Positions 45,952 to 54,130 of a stretch of 64,000 nucleotides of DNA are shown here, piece after piece; position 1 is the first letter of the stretch; every line of letters starts with the position of its first letter. The translations under genes and the position numbers were made by a program. The notes under the pieces were generated by a model. It was not told the origin of the DNA and made no database searches. It saw only the letters and a program-made list of their open reading frames with translations. The stretch lies in the NCBI RefSeq assembly GCF_001636425.1, contig NZ_KV440953.1:4212001-4276000 (forward strand), read 5' to 3'. The stretch comes from Heyndrickxia acidicola (GTDB taxonomy: Bacteria; Bacillota; Bacilli; Bacillales; Bacillaceae_C).

Positions 45952-46944
45952 ATGAAAAAGCGAGCAATTGGTCATAACGGTCCTCTGGTTTCAGAGATTG
46001 GACTTGGATGTATGGGGATGTCCTGGTTATATGGCAATGCTGATCGAAACGAAAGCATTGCAACAATTCACGCTGCACTTGAAGAAGGCATTACACTCTT
46101 TGATACAGGGGATTTCTATGGCGATGGACATAATGAATTACTTCTACGTGAAGCTTTGCAAGGAATCCACCGTGATAATGCGTTCATTTCAGTGAAATTT
46201 GATGGTAAGCTGCACTCGCAGGGCAAGAATCATCGGAATGGAGATAACCAACCTCATGCCATAAAGAATTGCCTTGAGGATACTCTACTGCGTCTAGGTG
46301 TGGAATACATCGATCTTTATCAGCCAGCCCGTCTAGATCCAAACGAACCAATTGAAGAAACAGTTGGTGCGATTGCCGATATGGTTAAAGCGGGATATGT
46401 GCGGTATATTGGTCTTTCTGAAGTAGGAGTGGATACAATTCGTCGCGCACATTCTGTACATCCAATTAGTTGGTTGCAGATAGAATACTCACTATTTAAT
46501 CGGGGCATTGAAACAAAAATCTTACCTACTTTACGGGAACTAGGCATTTCGCTTTCGGCTTACGGTGTTCTCTCTAGGGGGCTGTTGAGTGGTACATGGT
46601 CTAAAAATCGCGTGTTAGGTTCGGATGATAAGCGTGGTAATGCGCCTCGGTTTACCAGCGAAAATCTTGAAAAGAACTTAGCCCTTGTAGAGTCCTTGCG
46701 TGAAATTGCGAAAGAAAAGCAAGTAACCGTTGCACAGCTTGCTATCGCATGGGTTCTATCTCGGGGTGAAGATGTTATCCCATTAGTTGGGGCAAGAAAG
46801 CGAGTACAACTTCAGGATTCACTCCGTGCAGTTGATCTGACCTTAAGTCCAAATGACCTTTCACGAATCGAAGAAGCAGTACCTTCAGAACTTGTCGCCG
46901 GAGAATACTACTCTAAACCACGGGAGAAATGGTTTTTCAACTAA
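45952..46944 (+). CDS. Aldo/keto reductase
   Basis: 330 residues, TIM-barrel oxidoreductase using NADPH. Active-site Asp and Tyr are in LFDTGDFYG (about 50-58) and the Lys in FISVKFDGK (about 82-84). The usual His in DLYQLHRxD is replaced: the text reads DLYQPARLDP, as in a known subgroup of bacterial members. The C-terminal cofactor-binding segment is VIPLVGARKRVQLQDSL. GATAGGGGGAA precedes ATG 45952. It is an intact homologue of the pseudogene at 24663-25150. Confidence 0.92.
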   Translation: MKKRAIGHNGPLVSEIGLGCMGMSWLYGNADRNESIATIHAALEEGITLFDTGDFYGDGHNELLLREALQGIHRDNAFISVKFDGKLHSQGKNHRNGDNQPHAIKNCLEDTLLRLGVEYIDLYQPARLDPNEPIEETVGAIADMVKAGYVRYIGLSEVGVDTIRRAHSVHPISWLQIEYSLFNRGIETKILPTLRELGISLSAYGVLSRGLLSGTWSKNRVLGSDDKRGNAPRFTSENLEKNLALVESLREIAKEKQVTVAQLAIAWVLSRGEDVIPLVGARKRVQLQDSLRAVDLTLSPNDLSRIEEAVPSELVAGEYYSKPREKWFFN

Positions 46945-47012
46945 ACGGGTGCATTGCTGGAACAACGGTAATGCTTTTTTCTTATTGATGTAACTAGGCA
47001 GAATAGTTGAAT
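46943..47012 (+). repeat. Cassette-array intergenic element, copy 4
   Basis: AAACGGGTGCATTGCTGG, AACGGTAATGCTTTTTTCTT and ATTGATGTAACTAGGCAG, then AATAGTTGAAT, immediately after the aldo/keto reductase stop. Confidence 0.7.
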
Positions 47013-47218
47013 ATCTGGAAAGTCACTACCTCTACCTACAATGGTAGGGGCTTTTGTTTTTATATACTCTCATTATGGAGTGAAATGAGGTATTACGTGA
47101 CCCTTTTACCTAGCATCTATCAGTGACTATGAAAGTGAATTTTATTCTTCATATAGTTATTAATAATAAATTTTATAAAGATATTTATTGATTAGTGAAA
47201 AAAATACGATAATATATC

Positions 47219-47245
47219 CATTATACGAAATATAATTCGATAATG
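47219..47245 (+). promoter_or_regulatory. Possible Lrp/AzlB operator
   Basis: CATTATACGAA and TTCGATAATG are a near-perfect inverted repeat (one bulged base) in the promoter area of the azl remnant. Autoregulation by the lost AzlB protein is an inference. Confidence 0.35.
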
Positions 47246-47265
47246 TTTATATCGGAGGTTTCAAA

Positions 47266-47531
47266 ATGGCAATTGTTCTTGACGATTATGATAAGGCTAT
47301 ATTAAGGGAATTGCAGGAGGATGCTTCAATATCAAATTTAAATTTATCTTCATTGAACAGTGGAGGAAGGAGGATAAACATTACAGTGCTGTATTAGGGC
47401 TGGGACTTTCGACTGTGTGTCTAATTATTTTTGGAGGAAACCATTTCATCCTACCTGCTATGATAGCTATTTGGGGGGCACTTACTTTGCTTAGAAAGCC
47501 ATTGGAGAAAGGGGAGGTCAGCAACATATGA
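47266..47531 (+). pseudogene. azlB-azlC deletion remnant
   Basis: ATG 47266, with GGAGG upstream, starts an Lrp/AsnC-type N-terminus (LDDYDKAILRELQEDASISN) that loses the match near 47335. From about 47343 another frame encodes the C-terminal end of an AzlC-like branched-chain amino acid transporter (FIFIEQWRKEDKHYSAVLG and then HFILPAMIAIWGALTLL), ending at 47531 and overlapping azlD by 4 bases. An internal deletion appears to have joined azlB to azlC in different frames, so neither protein is made. Confidence 0.8.
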
Positions 47532-47860
47532 CAATGAATATAACTCAGCAGATTATTACGATTGCTATGGTTGTTTTAGGAACAATGCTAACAAGATTTC
47601 TTCCATTTATTGTTTTCCCATCAGGTAAACCCACACCGAAGTATGTACAGTATCTCGGCAAAGTGCTACCATCGGCGGTCATTGGACTTTTAGTTATTTA
47701 TTGCTTCAAAGATGTGAGTATACTTGCTGGTAGTCACGGCATTCCTGAACTTATTGGGGTCGCAGTCGTGGCACTGCTACATGTTTGGCAGAAAAAAATG
47801 CTCCTCTCCATTGCTGGCGGAACCATTGCCTATATGATTATGGTCCAATTTGTTTTTTAG
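47528..47860 (+). CDS. azlD: AzlD, branched-chain amino acid transport subunit
   Basis: 110 residues with four transmembrane helices, the full size of Azl[21 protein letters not shown], then [20 protein letters not shown]. It normally works with AzlC as an exporter of branched-chain amino acids. Here it is intact, but its partner azlC upstream is reduced to a fragment, so it is probably without function unless another AzlC exists. Confidence 0.88.
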   Translation: MTMNITQQIITIAMVVLGTMLTRFLPFIVFPSGKPTPKYVQYLGKVLPSAVIGLLVIYCFKDVSILAGSHGIPELIGVAVVALLHVWQKKMLLSIAGGTIAYMIMVQFVF

Positions 47861-47956
47861 TCACATTTATAATGACTTATGCTCCATTTCCTATTACCAC
47901 TTCTTATACCAATAGTAGTGGAATTAATATTCAATAATCTAAAGGGGGAGATAAGA

Positions 47957-48412
47957 ATGAAAAAGAAAATTGATGAGCAAGAAATTTATGAAAAGCACTA
48001 CAAACAAATTTATAAACAAGTAAAAAATGATCCATATGCTGAATCATTAGGTATCCAGCTAACAAAATTTGAGGCTGGTTTTGCGGAAGCTGTTCTAAAA
48101 GTGCAGGATCATATGGTAAATGCTTTTGGAACTGTTCATGGTGCAGTTATTTATGCTTTAGCAGACCACGCCTTTTCGGTAGCTTGTAATGCGTATGGAA
48201 AAACCTCAGTAGGACTATCCACAACAATCCAGTTTATAGAAGCCGCAAAACCTGGAGATAAGATCGTTGCCCGTGCAACTGAAGTAAGACGAAACTTTCG
48301 TACTGGATTTTATCGAATTGAGATTTTTCATGAGCAAAATCTAATAGCAACAATGGAAGCTGTTTCTTACCGTAAGGATCATTATTTTATTGAATTAGAT
48401 GAACAAGATTAA
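47957..48412 (+). CDS. PaaI-family hotdog thioesterase
   Basis: 151 residues from ATG 47957, with AAAGGGGGAG upstream; the longer frame runs back into azlD's end. Hotdog fold: FGTVHGAVIYALADHAFSVA, containing the family HGG-like helix, followed by VGLSTTIQFIEAAKPGDKI and RRNFRTGFYRIEI. It should cleave acyl-CoA, perhaps phenylacetyl- or aromatic-CoA. It follows azlD by 97 bases. Confidence 0.88.
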   Translation: MKKKIDEQEIYEKHYKQIYKQVKNDPYAESLGIQLTKFEAGFAEAVLKVQDHMVNAFGTVHGAVIYALADHAFSVACNAYGKTSVGLSTTIQFIEAAKPGDKIVARATEVRRNFRTGFYRIEIFHEQNLIATMEAVSYRKDHYFIELDEQD

Positions 48413-48510
48413 GCGTTGTTTTTTGTCTGAAAGCTAGCTTTACGATTTCCAACTAACAGACAATATGAAAAAATGGTCATCTAATTCCTGATTGAATTAT
48501 AAACTTAAAC

Positions 48511-48575
48511 TAGAGGGTACTTGAGTTAAAGAAGGGATTGCTGCGGCGATCTTTTTTTAGTCAGTAAAGAAAGGA
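48511..48575 (+). repeat. Cassette-array intergenic element, copy 5
   Basis: AGAGGGTACTTGAGTTAAAG, then GGATTGCTGCGGCGATCTTT at 48535-48554 and TTTTAGTCAGTAAAGAAAGG. Confidence 0.65.
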
Positions 48576-48629
48576 TTATTCTATACATGTATAGAATAAA
48601 ATAGTTATCTTTGTTTAGGTGGTGTTTTG

Positions 48630-49118
48630 ATGCTTCAACATGAATATGGATGGGTTCGACAAACTAGAGGAACTCTGTTAGATTTTTGCGGGAAATTAGA
48701 TTCTAATCATTTTACTCATACAAATGGATTCGGTTGGCAAAGTGTAAGAGACACATTGGTGCATATAGCAGATTGCTATGTTGCATGGCTTGGCTCATTT
48801 GTTTTATTAAAGACAAACAAACCACTTACTCCAAGGGAAGATTTACATAATTTCAGTTTAGAGCAAATAATAGCACGATTTGAACAAGTGGATTCAATCG
48901 TAAATGAACTATTAGAACTACATGGACATAATTTAAACGTGTTAATTGAGAGAGAGATCCCTTGGAGAGAAGCACCGGAACTTTTATCTATTACTCCTCT
49001 TAAATTGCTAATGCACACTATTACTCACGAGTTTCATCACAAGGGACAAATAGTAGCTATGCTCCGTCAGATGGGTTATGAGCCCCCAAATACAGACGTA
49101 TTAGGAACAGAAAATTAA
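48630..49118 (+). CDS. DinB-family protein
   Basis: 162 residues, four-helix bundle of the DinB/YfiT metal-binding superfamily. The three His ligands fit LVHIADCYVAWLG (about 48), then TITHEFHHKGQIVAMLRQMG near 130-137. GGTGGTG lies about 9 bases before ATG 48630. Some relatives are thiol S-transferases, but a substrate cannot be assigned here. Confidence 0.88.
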   Translation: MLQHEYGWVRQTRGTLLDFCGKLDSNHFTHTNGFGWQSVRDTLVHIADCYVAWLGSFVLLKTNKPLTPREDLHNFSLEQIIARFEQVDSIVNELLELHGHNLNVLIEREIPWREAPELLSITPLKLLMHTITHEFHHKGQIVAMLRQMGYEPPNTDVLGTEN

Positions 49119-49129
49119 TTTATTCAAGA

Positions 49130-49190
49130 AGTAATTTGGGCGATGTTAAGTGACATTGCCTTTTTCGTTGAGTAAGTTTGTGAAGCATCG
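49130..49190 (+). repeat. Cassette-array intergenic element, copy 6
   Basis: AATTTGGGCGATGTTAAGTG, ACATTGCCTTTTTCGTTGAG and TAAGTTTGTGAAGC, a diverged copy with the ATTGCCTTTTTC core. Confidence 0.5.
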
Positions 49191-49263
49191 TACTAGAAGT
49201 AACAGGTACTATGGCTTTTTTACATAATCTTATTTTATTAACTTATAGAGTGAGGTTTTTTAG

Positions 49264-50436
49264 TTGTTGAAACAAGAGCATCAAGCTGGTTTCTTAAAAG
49301 TTTACTATTTTTTTATTTTCTTCGCTCCTGGGTCATTATTCACTTTGTTAAGCGTATATTTACGAGATAAGATTCATTTAACAGGTATTCAAATTGGTAC
49401 GGTAATGGCTGTAGGTCCTATTGTAAGTATATTAATGCAGCCTATTTGGGGAATGATTGCTGATTATAAACAAAAACCAACATTAATCCTTTCATCTACC
49501 CTTTTGGCTTCTTCATTTGCGGCAATGATATATTGCTTCTCTACTAGCTATATCACGGTACTCATATCCTCTATTTTGCTCTTTATACCATTTAGTGCAG
49601 TCAATCCATTAAGTGATAGTATAACGGTAAGTTATTCTAAAAGGATGAAACTTGAATATGGCAGTTTTCGACTTTGGGGAGCTTTAGGTTATGCACTAGC
49701 TGCTGTCATTATGGGACAAATGATGGAAAAAATAAGTTCCTCCATCATTTTTTATAGTTTTATTTTAATCTCTTTGATAGCTGCTTTTTTTTCGTATAAG
49801 CTGCCCTCAGAAAAGATCATTGATCATAAGGCTAGTTTTAAAAGTTTTAAAAACTTACTGACATATCCTCAATTTGCCCTATTTCTTTTAGCGACATTTT
49901 TTACTTTTGGTCCAATGGATGCCAATAATACATTTTTGGGAATGTACATTCAGGGGATTGGTGGAACCGCTGCTAATGTAGGGTTAGCTTGGTTTTTAGT
50001 AGCAGCATTTGAAGTACCCTTTATGAAGCTCTCAAGTTTCTTTATAGGAAAATTTGCTTCATTAAATGTAGTTCTTATTGCGACAGTGGCATCATCCCTG
50101 CGGTACATTCTTTATTATTTTTCAACGTCAATAATCATTGTCTATCTCAGCACAATGATACAAGGATTTGCATTTGCTTTATGTATCACAGCTAGCCTTC
50201 AATACGTTATGGATATATCCAATAAAGAAATGAAAAATACTGCGATATCTCTTTATTCTACTGTGGCTTATGGCATAGGAAATTGTTCATTTACGATAGT
50301 GGGTGGTTGGATTTATGATAAATTCGGCATTCATATTATGTACCTTGCTTTTGGCATCATTACAGTTATCGGTATAGCAATGTTTATATTATTACGAAGT
50401 ATTGGAGTCAACCACTCAAGAAAAAAGCTGGAGTAA
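49264..50436 (+). CDS. MFS transporter (LacY/nucleoside-permease-like)
   Basis: 390 residues, 12 transmembrane helices. The N-terminal domain begins FLKVYYFFIFFAPGSLFTLL with PIWGMIADYKQKPTLILSST as the motif A region, the arrangement of the MFS_1-like and nucleoside:proton symporter subgroup. The C-terminal half includes YDKFGIHIMYLAFGIITVIG. TTG 49264 follows GTGAGG. Substrate unknown. Confidence 0.8.
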   Translation: MLKQEHQAGFLKVYYFFIFFAPGSLFTLLSVYLRDKIHLTGIQIGTVMAVGPIVSILMQPIWGMIADYKQKPTLILSSTLLASSFAAMIYCFSTSYITVLISSILLFIPFSAVNPLSDSITVSYSKRMKLEYGSFRLWGALGYALAAVIMGQMMEKISSSIIFYSFILISLIAAFFSYKLPSEKIIDHKASFKSFKNLLTYPQFALFLLATFFTFGPMDANNTFLGMYIQGIGGTAANVGLAWFLVAAFEVPFMKLSSFFIGKFASLNVVLIATVASSLRYILYYFSTSIIIVYLSTMIQGFAFALCITASLQYVMDISNKEMKNTAISLYSTVAYGIGNCSFTIVGGWIYDKFGIHIMYLAFGIITVIGIAMFILLRSIGVNHSRKKLE

Positions 50437-50473
50437 TTTTTAACTCGATATTCTTAATAACTAAAAGATGCTT

Positions 50474-50535
50474 ATGGGAAGGGATGTTACCGCAGTCTCT
50501 ATTCTTATGTCACTATCGGGGCAGGTAAAAGAACA
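50474..50535 (+). repeat. Cassette-array intergenic element, copy 7
   Basis: GGGAAGGGATGTTACCGCAG, TCTCTATTCTTATGTCACTA and TCGGGGCAGGTAAAAG: clear match to the 3' half, including ATCGGGGCAGGT. Confidence 0.65.
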
Positions 50536-50579
50536 AAAAATAATGTTTAAAATAAACAAAATGATAAAGTTGGTGTTTT

Positions 50580-51083
50580 ATGCAGGATTCAATACTGATT
50601 GATAAAATGCTTCGTGAAGATTGGGAGCAAGTACGCGAAATTTACATAGAAGGAATGGCTACCGGAAATGCAACATTTCAAAAGCAAGCTCCTACCTGGG
50701 CAGAATGGGATATGAGTCATAAACCTGAGTGTCGGATTGTTGCCCGTTTTGAAGGGGAGATTTTGGGTTGGGCTGCGTTGAGTCCTGTTTCAAGTCGCTG
50801 GGTTTATAACGGAGTTGCCGAAGTGAGTATTTATGTTAGCCAACTCTATAGAGGGAAAGGAATTGGTAATAGGCTTTTAAATTCACTAATTACAACAAGT
50901 GAAGAGAACGGATACTGGACCTTACAATCCGGAATATTCCCTGAAAATATTTCTAGCATTGCATTACACAAAAAATACGGGTTTAGACAAGTTGGGAGAC
51001 GCGAACGTATTGGTAAAATGGATGGTATATGGCGTGATACTGTCTTATTAGAAAGAAGAAGTAAAACCGTTGGAATTAAGTAA
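50580..51083 (+). CDS. GNAT acetyltransferase (phosphinothricin-acetyltransferase-like)
   Basis: 167 residues. WEQVREIYIEGMATGNATFQ, then WAALSPVSSRWVYNGVAEVS and the acetyl-CoA site YVSQLYRGKGIGNRLLNSLI, ending LHKKYGFRQVGRRERIGKMD, the pattern of Pat/Bar and YwnH-type N-acetyltransferases, whose natural substrates are methionine sulfone-like compounds. Acceptance of phosphinothricin cannot be judged. ATG 50580 has a weak TTGGTG site. Confidence 0.88.
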   Translation: MQDSILIDKMLREDWEQVREIYIEGMATGNATFQKQAPTWAEWDMSHKPECRIVARFEGEILGWAALSPVSSRWVYNGVAEVSIYVSQLYRGKGIGNRLLNSLITTSEENGYWTLQSGIFPENISSIALHKKYGFRQVGRRERIGKMDGIWRDTVLLERRSKTVGIK

Positions 51084-51093
51084 TATAAGTGAG

Positions 51094-51117
51094 ACTGCCT
51101 GTGGGCAGGTTTTTATT
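51094..51117 (+). terminator. Terminator after the acetyltransferase gene
   Basis: CTGCC and GGCAG arms with a four-to-five-base loop, then GTTTTTAT. Confidence 0.65.
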
Positions 51118-51249
51118 ATATTAAAGGTCAGTTTTGTTGAAGAAAAAATATACATAAATTCAATTTAATAATACTTATTTTTGAATGGCGGATTAAAGAT
51201 AATCATATAAAACTCCGCATATTATCAATCTATATGTTATACTGTAGTC

Positions 51250-51320
51250 AACCTTTTAAGTTTTTAATCATTTTACAGTACTTGTATCAACTCCCTGCTT
51301 ACTTGTTAAGTAGGGTTTTT
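51250..51320 (+). ncRNA. Weak candidate small RNA
   Basis: An extended -10 box TGTTATACT at 51235-51243 precedes about 45 unassigned bases and a terminator with CCCTGCTTA / TAAGTAGGG arms (51293-51315) followed by six T. No reading frame is present. The -35 region is poor, and the terminator could simply be a back-up for the upstream gene. Confidence 0.25.
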
Positions 51321-51349
51321 TATTGAGTATCATCTAAAAACATATAAAA

Positions 51350-51378
51350 AAAACAGACTCTATTTATAGAGCCTGTTT
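51350..51378 (-). terminator. Terminator of the cold-shock gene
   Basis: AAACAGACTCTAT and ATAGAGCCTGTTT arms; on the minus strand the stem is followed by a T run. Confidence 0.8.
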
Positions 51379-51395
51379 GTATAATTTTATTTAGA

Positions 51396-51596
51396 TTAAG
51401 CTTTTTGAACGTTAGCAGCTTGAGCTCCACGAGCGCCTTGCTCAACGTCAAATGTTACTTTTTGACCTTCATCTAAAGATTTGAAACCTTCACTTTGGAT
51501 AGCAGAGAAGTGAACGAATACATCGTCTCCATTTTCACGTTCGATAAATCCAAAAACTTTTTCTGAATTAAACCATTTAACTGTACCTTGTTCCAT
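51396..51596 (-). CDS. csp: Cold-shock protein
   Basis: 66 residues, single OB-fold cold-shock domain with both RNA-binding motifs: [13 protein letters not shown] (RNP1; the usual KGFGFIE reads KVFGFIE here) and DVFVHFSAI (RNP2). It melts RNA secondary structure as a chaperone in the cold and in other stress. Gly-to-Val in RNP1 is unusual. GGAGG lies 7 bases before ATG 51596, and an upstream non-coding leader of more than 100 bases suits cold-shock mRNA regulation. Confidence 0.95.
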   Translation of the reverse strand: MEQGTVKWFNSEKVFGFIERENGDDVFVHFSAIQSEGFKSLDEGQKVTFDVEQGARGAQAANVQKA

Positions 51597-51928
51597 TGTT
51601 GTTGCCTCCTAGTGTGTAACCACACAATGTATTACTATCCTTGCCCAAAGTGATCATCAAGATAAAAAGTCGATACTCATACTATCCTTTACACCGAACA
51701 AAAATAATTCTTTATTATCATAACAGAAACCGGAAAAGTTTGCAAATTACCGAATTTTAGCTGAAATGCTACTGTTGACCTGGTGCCTGTGTAAACCTGT
51801 GGAATTGAAGCGGTATTTCGTTTTGTCTTATTCAGCTAAAGGGGGCGGAAGAAGGGTTTCCGCTAATTTTAATTGAATTAGTAGTTTAGTGTTTGCGTAG
51901 CTACTTCTATTGTTAGGAGGGTCTTTTT

Positions 51929-52103
51929 ATGGCTGAGTATGTAGTTAATCTTAATCCGGATTTTGATGACATTGAAGAATTTGAAGATGCGGAAACAACT
52001 TATGTCAAGTGATATTGTATGATAAGAAACCAGGGAATAAAATTTTAAATCTAAAGGACTATATGGTGCAAGGCTACAAAATAACTAATGAAATCGAATA
52101 TTG
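51929..52103 (+). pseudogene. Small gene with an apparent frameshift
   Basis: ATG 51929, 9 bases after AGGAGGG, starts a 27-residue acidic peptide (AEYVVNLNPDFDDIEEFEDA). It stops at 52012, but a neighbouring frame continues directly with ILYDKKPGNKILNLKDYMVQ to a stop near 52103. One missing base near 52009 would join them into a protein of about 58 residues. No family was recognised; an intended short peptide is the alternative. Confidence 0.4.
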
Positions 52104-52198
52104 AGGTTCATAACCCTAACAAGCGATTTGTGGCAGCTGTTAATCAAAAGTAAACTAAATGTTGCTCAGTAAGTAAATGTTGGGATTGAAAGTTATTA

Positions 52199-52260
52199 AA
52201 CGGGTGCTTGAGTTTAGCAAAAAGTTATAACGGCAGCTCTTTATCCCGTACACTAAATCG
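52199..52260 (+). repeat. Cassette-array intergenic element, copy 8
   Basis: AAACGGGTGCTTGAGTTTAG at the 5' side and GGCAGCTCTTTATCCCGTAC at 52232-52251, then ACTAAATCG: the 5' half is close to copies 3 and 4, the 3' half is diverged. Confidence 0.55.
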
Positions 52261-52306
52261 TTTAACAATAAAATCTTCTTTATATACCTAATAGGAGGTC
52301 AATATT

Positions 52307-52657
52307 ATGAAAATTAAAGGTTTCGGTGGGGTTTTTTGGAGAACAAAAGATGTTGTCTCATTAAAAAATTGGTATAAAGAAACTCTAGGTTTATCGATGG
52401 AAGAGTGGAATGGTACTGTCATCAAGCCAGATGCTGACAACGAAACAATCTTTTCTTTGTTTAAAGAAAGCAATGATTATTTTCCAGAAGAACAATCTGT
52501 GATGCTAAATTTCCAAGTAGAAAATATCGAAGCTTGGATGGAACATTTCAATAAAATTGGAATACCACTTTTAAAACAGCCTGAAAAAAGCGAGTTTGGA
52601 ACATTTATTTGGATTTCTGATCCAGATGGAAGATGGATTGAAATATGGGAGAAATAA
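52307..52657 (+). CDS. VOC-family (glyoxalase-like) protein
   Basis: 116 residues of the vicinal-oxygen-chelate fold: GVFWRTKDVVSLKNWYKETL at the start, SVMLNFQVENIEAWMEHFNK in the middle and FIWISDPDGRWIEIWE at the end, where the Glu is a typical metal ligand. Relatives act on methylglyoxal adducts, fosfomycin or catechols, and a specific reaction cannot be chosen. AGGAGG precedes ATG 52307. Confidence 0.9.
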   Translation: MKIKGFGGVFWRTKDVVSLKNWYKETLGLSMEEWNGTVIKPDADNETIFSLFKESNDYFPEEQSVMLNFQVENIEAWMEHFNKIGIPLLKQPEKSEFGTFIWISDPDGRWIEIWEK

Positions 52658-52730
52658 TCTTGAATTTAAATCTTATTAACGGAGGTTTTAGTTAAACAAG
52701 GATCCAATACTTCTTTATAAAAAACATAAG

Positions 52731-52772
52731 GAAAAGGGCATCGGATTAAAAATGATCAAGATGCCCCTTTTG
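52731..52772. terminator. Bidirectional terminator
   Basis: AAAAGGGCATC and GATGCCCCTTTT arms between the convergent VOC and SDR genes. Confidence 0.8.
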
Positions 52773-52804
52773 ATACCAATGACGACATATGTTTGAAAAG
52801 ATCG

Positions 52805-53566
52805 TTATTCAATCATATTCTTCGTAGCCTGGTACATATTTTCTGTGTATTCATCGATTTCATCTCTTGACATCCGTAAGCGATCTACAGAAGAACCGTA
52901 TCCAATTTCTTTTTTTCCTTCTTCTAATCCTTTGAAAATACCATCTGCGAAGGCATCTAAAGGTTCTCCATGTGTATGAAGCCCTGTACCGCCTAAATCT
53001 GTATTCACTGCTGGAGGAGCCACTTCAATGACTTCTACAGATGACTCAGATAGTTGGTGTCTTAGACTCATTGTAAATGAATGGAGTGCCGCTTTTGTTG
53101 CTGAATAAATTGGTGCAATGGCAAATGGTGTGAAAGCTAACCCGGATGTCACGTTGATGATAGCCGCTTCTTCTTTTGCAGCAAAATACGGAGCGAATAG
53201 CATCGACAGATGAAAAGGGGCTTCAATATTGGTTGTCATTTCTTTATTAAAATAACTCCAATTGTTCTTTGCATCTGCTTTTAATAGATTAAAACGCTGT
53301 TGGATTCCTGCATTGTTCACTAAAACATTTACTTCTGGATAGTTCGTTGTTGCCCAATCAAACAAGGCAATGCGCTCGGCTTCATCATCCAAATGACTGA
53401 CACGGGTAATAAGCTCGGGGTGTTTTTCTTTCGCTTCTTGAAGCACCTGTTCACGCCGCCCGCAGACAATGACTTTATTTCCCGCTTTTAAAAATCTTTC
53501 TGCAAAAGCTAAGCCAATTCCAGTACTTCCTCCGGTGATAAGGATTGTATTTCCTGAAAGCTTCAT
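52805..53566 (-). CDS. Short-chain dehydrogenase/reductase (DltE-like)
   Basis: 253 residues. Cofactor motif TGGSTGIGLAFAERF, LVNNAG, catalytic Ser in NVTSGLAF and YSATKAALHSF with Tyr and Lys. The pattern is that of DltE-like SDR proteins of Bacilli. The substrate is unknown. It follows a MerR regulator gene by 26 bases on the same strand and is probably its target. Confidence 0.9.
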   Translation of the reverse strand: MKLSGNTILITGGSTGIGLAFAERFLKAGNKVIVCGRREQVLQEAKEKHPELITRVSHLDDEAERIALFDWATTNYPEVNVLVNNAGIQQRFNLLKADAKNNWSYFNKEMTTNIEAPFHLSMLFAPYFAAKEEAAIINVTSGLAFTPFAIAPIYSATKAALHSFTMSLRHQLSESSVEVIEVAPPAVNTDLGGTGLHTHGEPLDAFADGIFKGLEEGKKEIGYGSSVDRLRMSRDEIDEYTENMYQATKNMIE

Positions 53567-53592
53567 TTTGGTTCCTCTTTTCCTATTATTTA

Positions 53593-53967
53593 TTAACCCT
53601 TACTTTCCTGAATGCGGTTCATATAACGTGTTATTTTTACATCTATGCCCTTTAAGGATTCTGTCATCAATAAGATTTCGTCTTCCACTGCTTGTTTATG
53701 ATTCTTCATCATTTCAAGTCTGCGTTCAATCGTACTGTCTCCTTCTAAGATCCAATCAATATACTGCTTAATACCGCTGATTGGCATATGCGTATTTTTT
53801 AAACATATTACGGTTCCAAGGAGTGAAATTTGGTCTTCTGAAAATAACCGCCTGCCAGCTTCATCGCGCTCCATTAGTGGCAGCAATCCTTTTTTTTCAT
53901 AATAACGCAGCGTTGATTCAGGAATACCAAATTGCCCTGCGGCTTCGCTAATGGAATAATACTTCAT
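53593..53967 (-). CDS. MerR-family regulator of the SDR operon
   Basis: 124 residues from ATG 53967, preceded by GGAGGTCTCCCG. The MerR domain starts YYSISEAAGQFGIPESTLRYYE, with wing and long coiled coil (VICLKNTHMPISGIKQYIDW) and no metal-binding Cys. The frame continues upstream to 54117, but the MerR N-terminus fixes the shorter start. The promoter upstream contains a perfect palindrome in a 19-base spacer, the MerR arrangement. Confidence 0.9.
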   Translation of the reverse strand: MKYYSISEAAGQFGIPESTLRYYEKKGLLPLMERDEAGRRLFSEDQISLLGTVICLKNTHMPISGIKQYIDWILEGDSTIERRLEMMKNHKQAVEDEILLMTESLKGIDVKITRYMNRIQESKG

Positions 53968-54002
53968 CGGGAGACCTCCACATTTTATCGTCGACATGAT
54001 TA

Positions 54003-54033
54003 TCTTACGACTTAAACCATGGTTTAAGTCAAC
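54003..54033 (-). promoter_or_regulatory. MerR-type promoter with palindromic 19-base spacer
   Basis: On the minus strand TTGACT (-35) and TAAGAT (-10) are 19 bases apart, and the spacer carries the exact palindrome GACTTAAACCATGGTTTAAGTC (54009-54030) overlapping the -35. Such long spacers are twisted by bound MerR proteins on activation. Confidence 0.75.
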
Positions 54034-54130
54034 AAAAAAACAATCATCATGATTTTGCCCAGAGGTCCGCTCTTTTAAGGTGTTTTTACAAATTTGATTC
54101 CCCGTAGATAACCACATAGTGTTTTTCTTT

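Noticed and set aside
45969-46195. Alternative frame inside the aldo/keto reductase gene
   Set aside because: Shadow frame; the reductase motifs are in the other frame.
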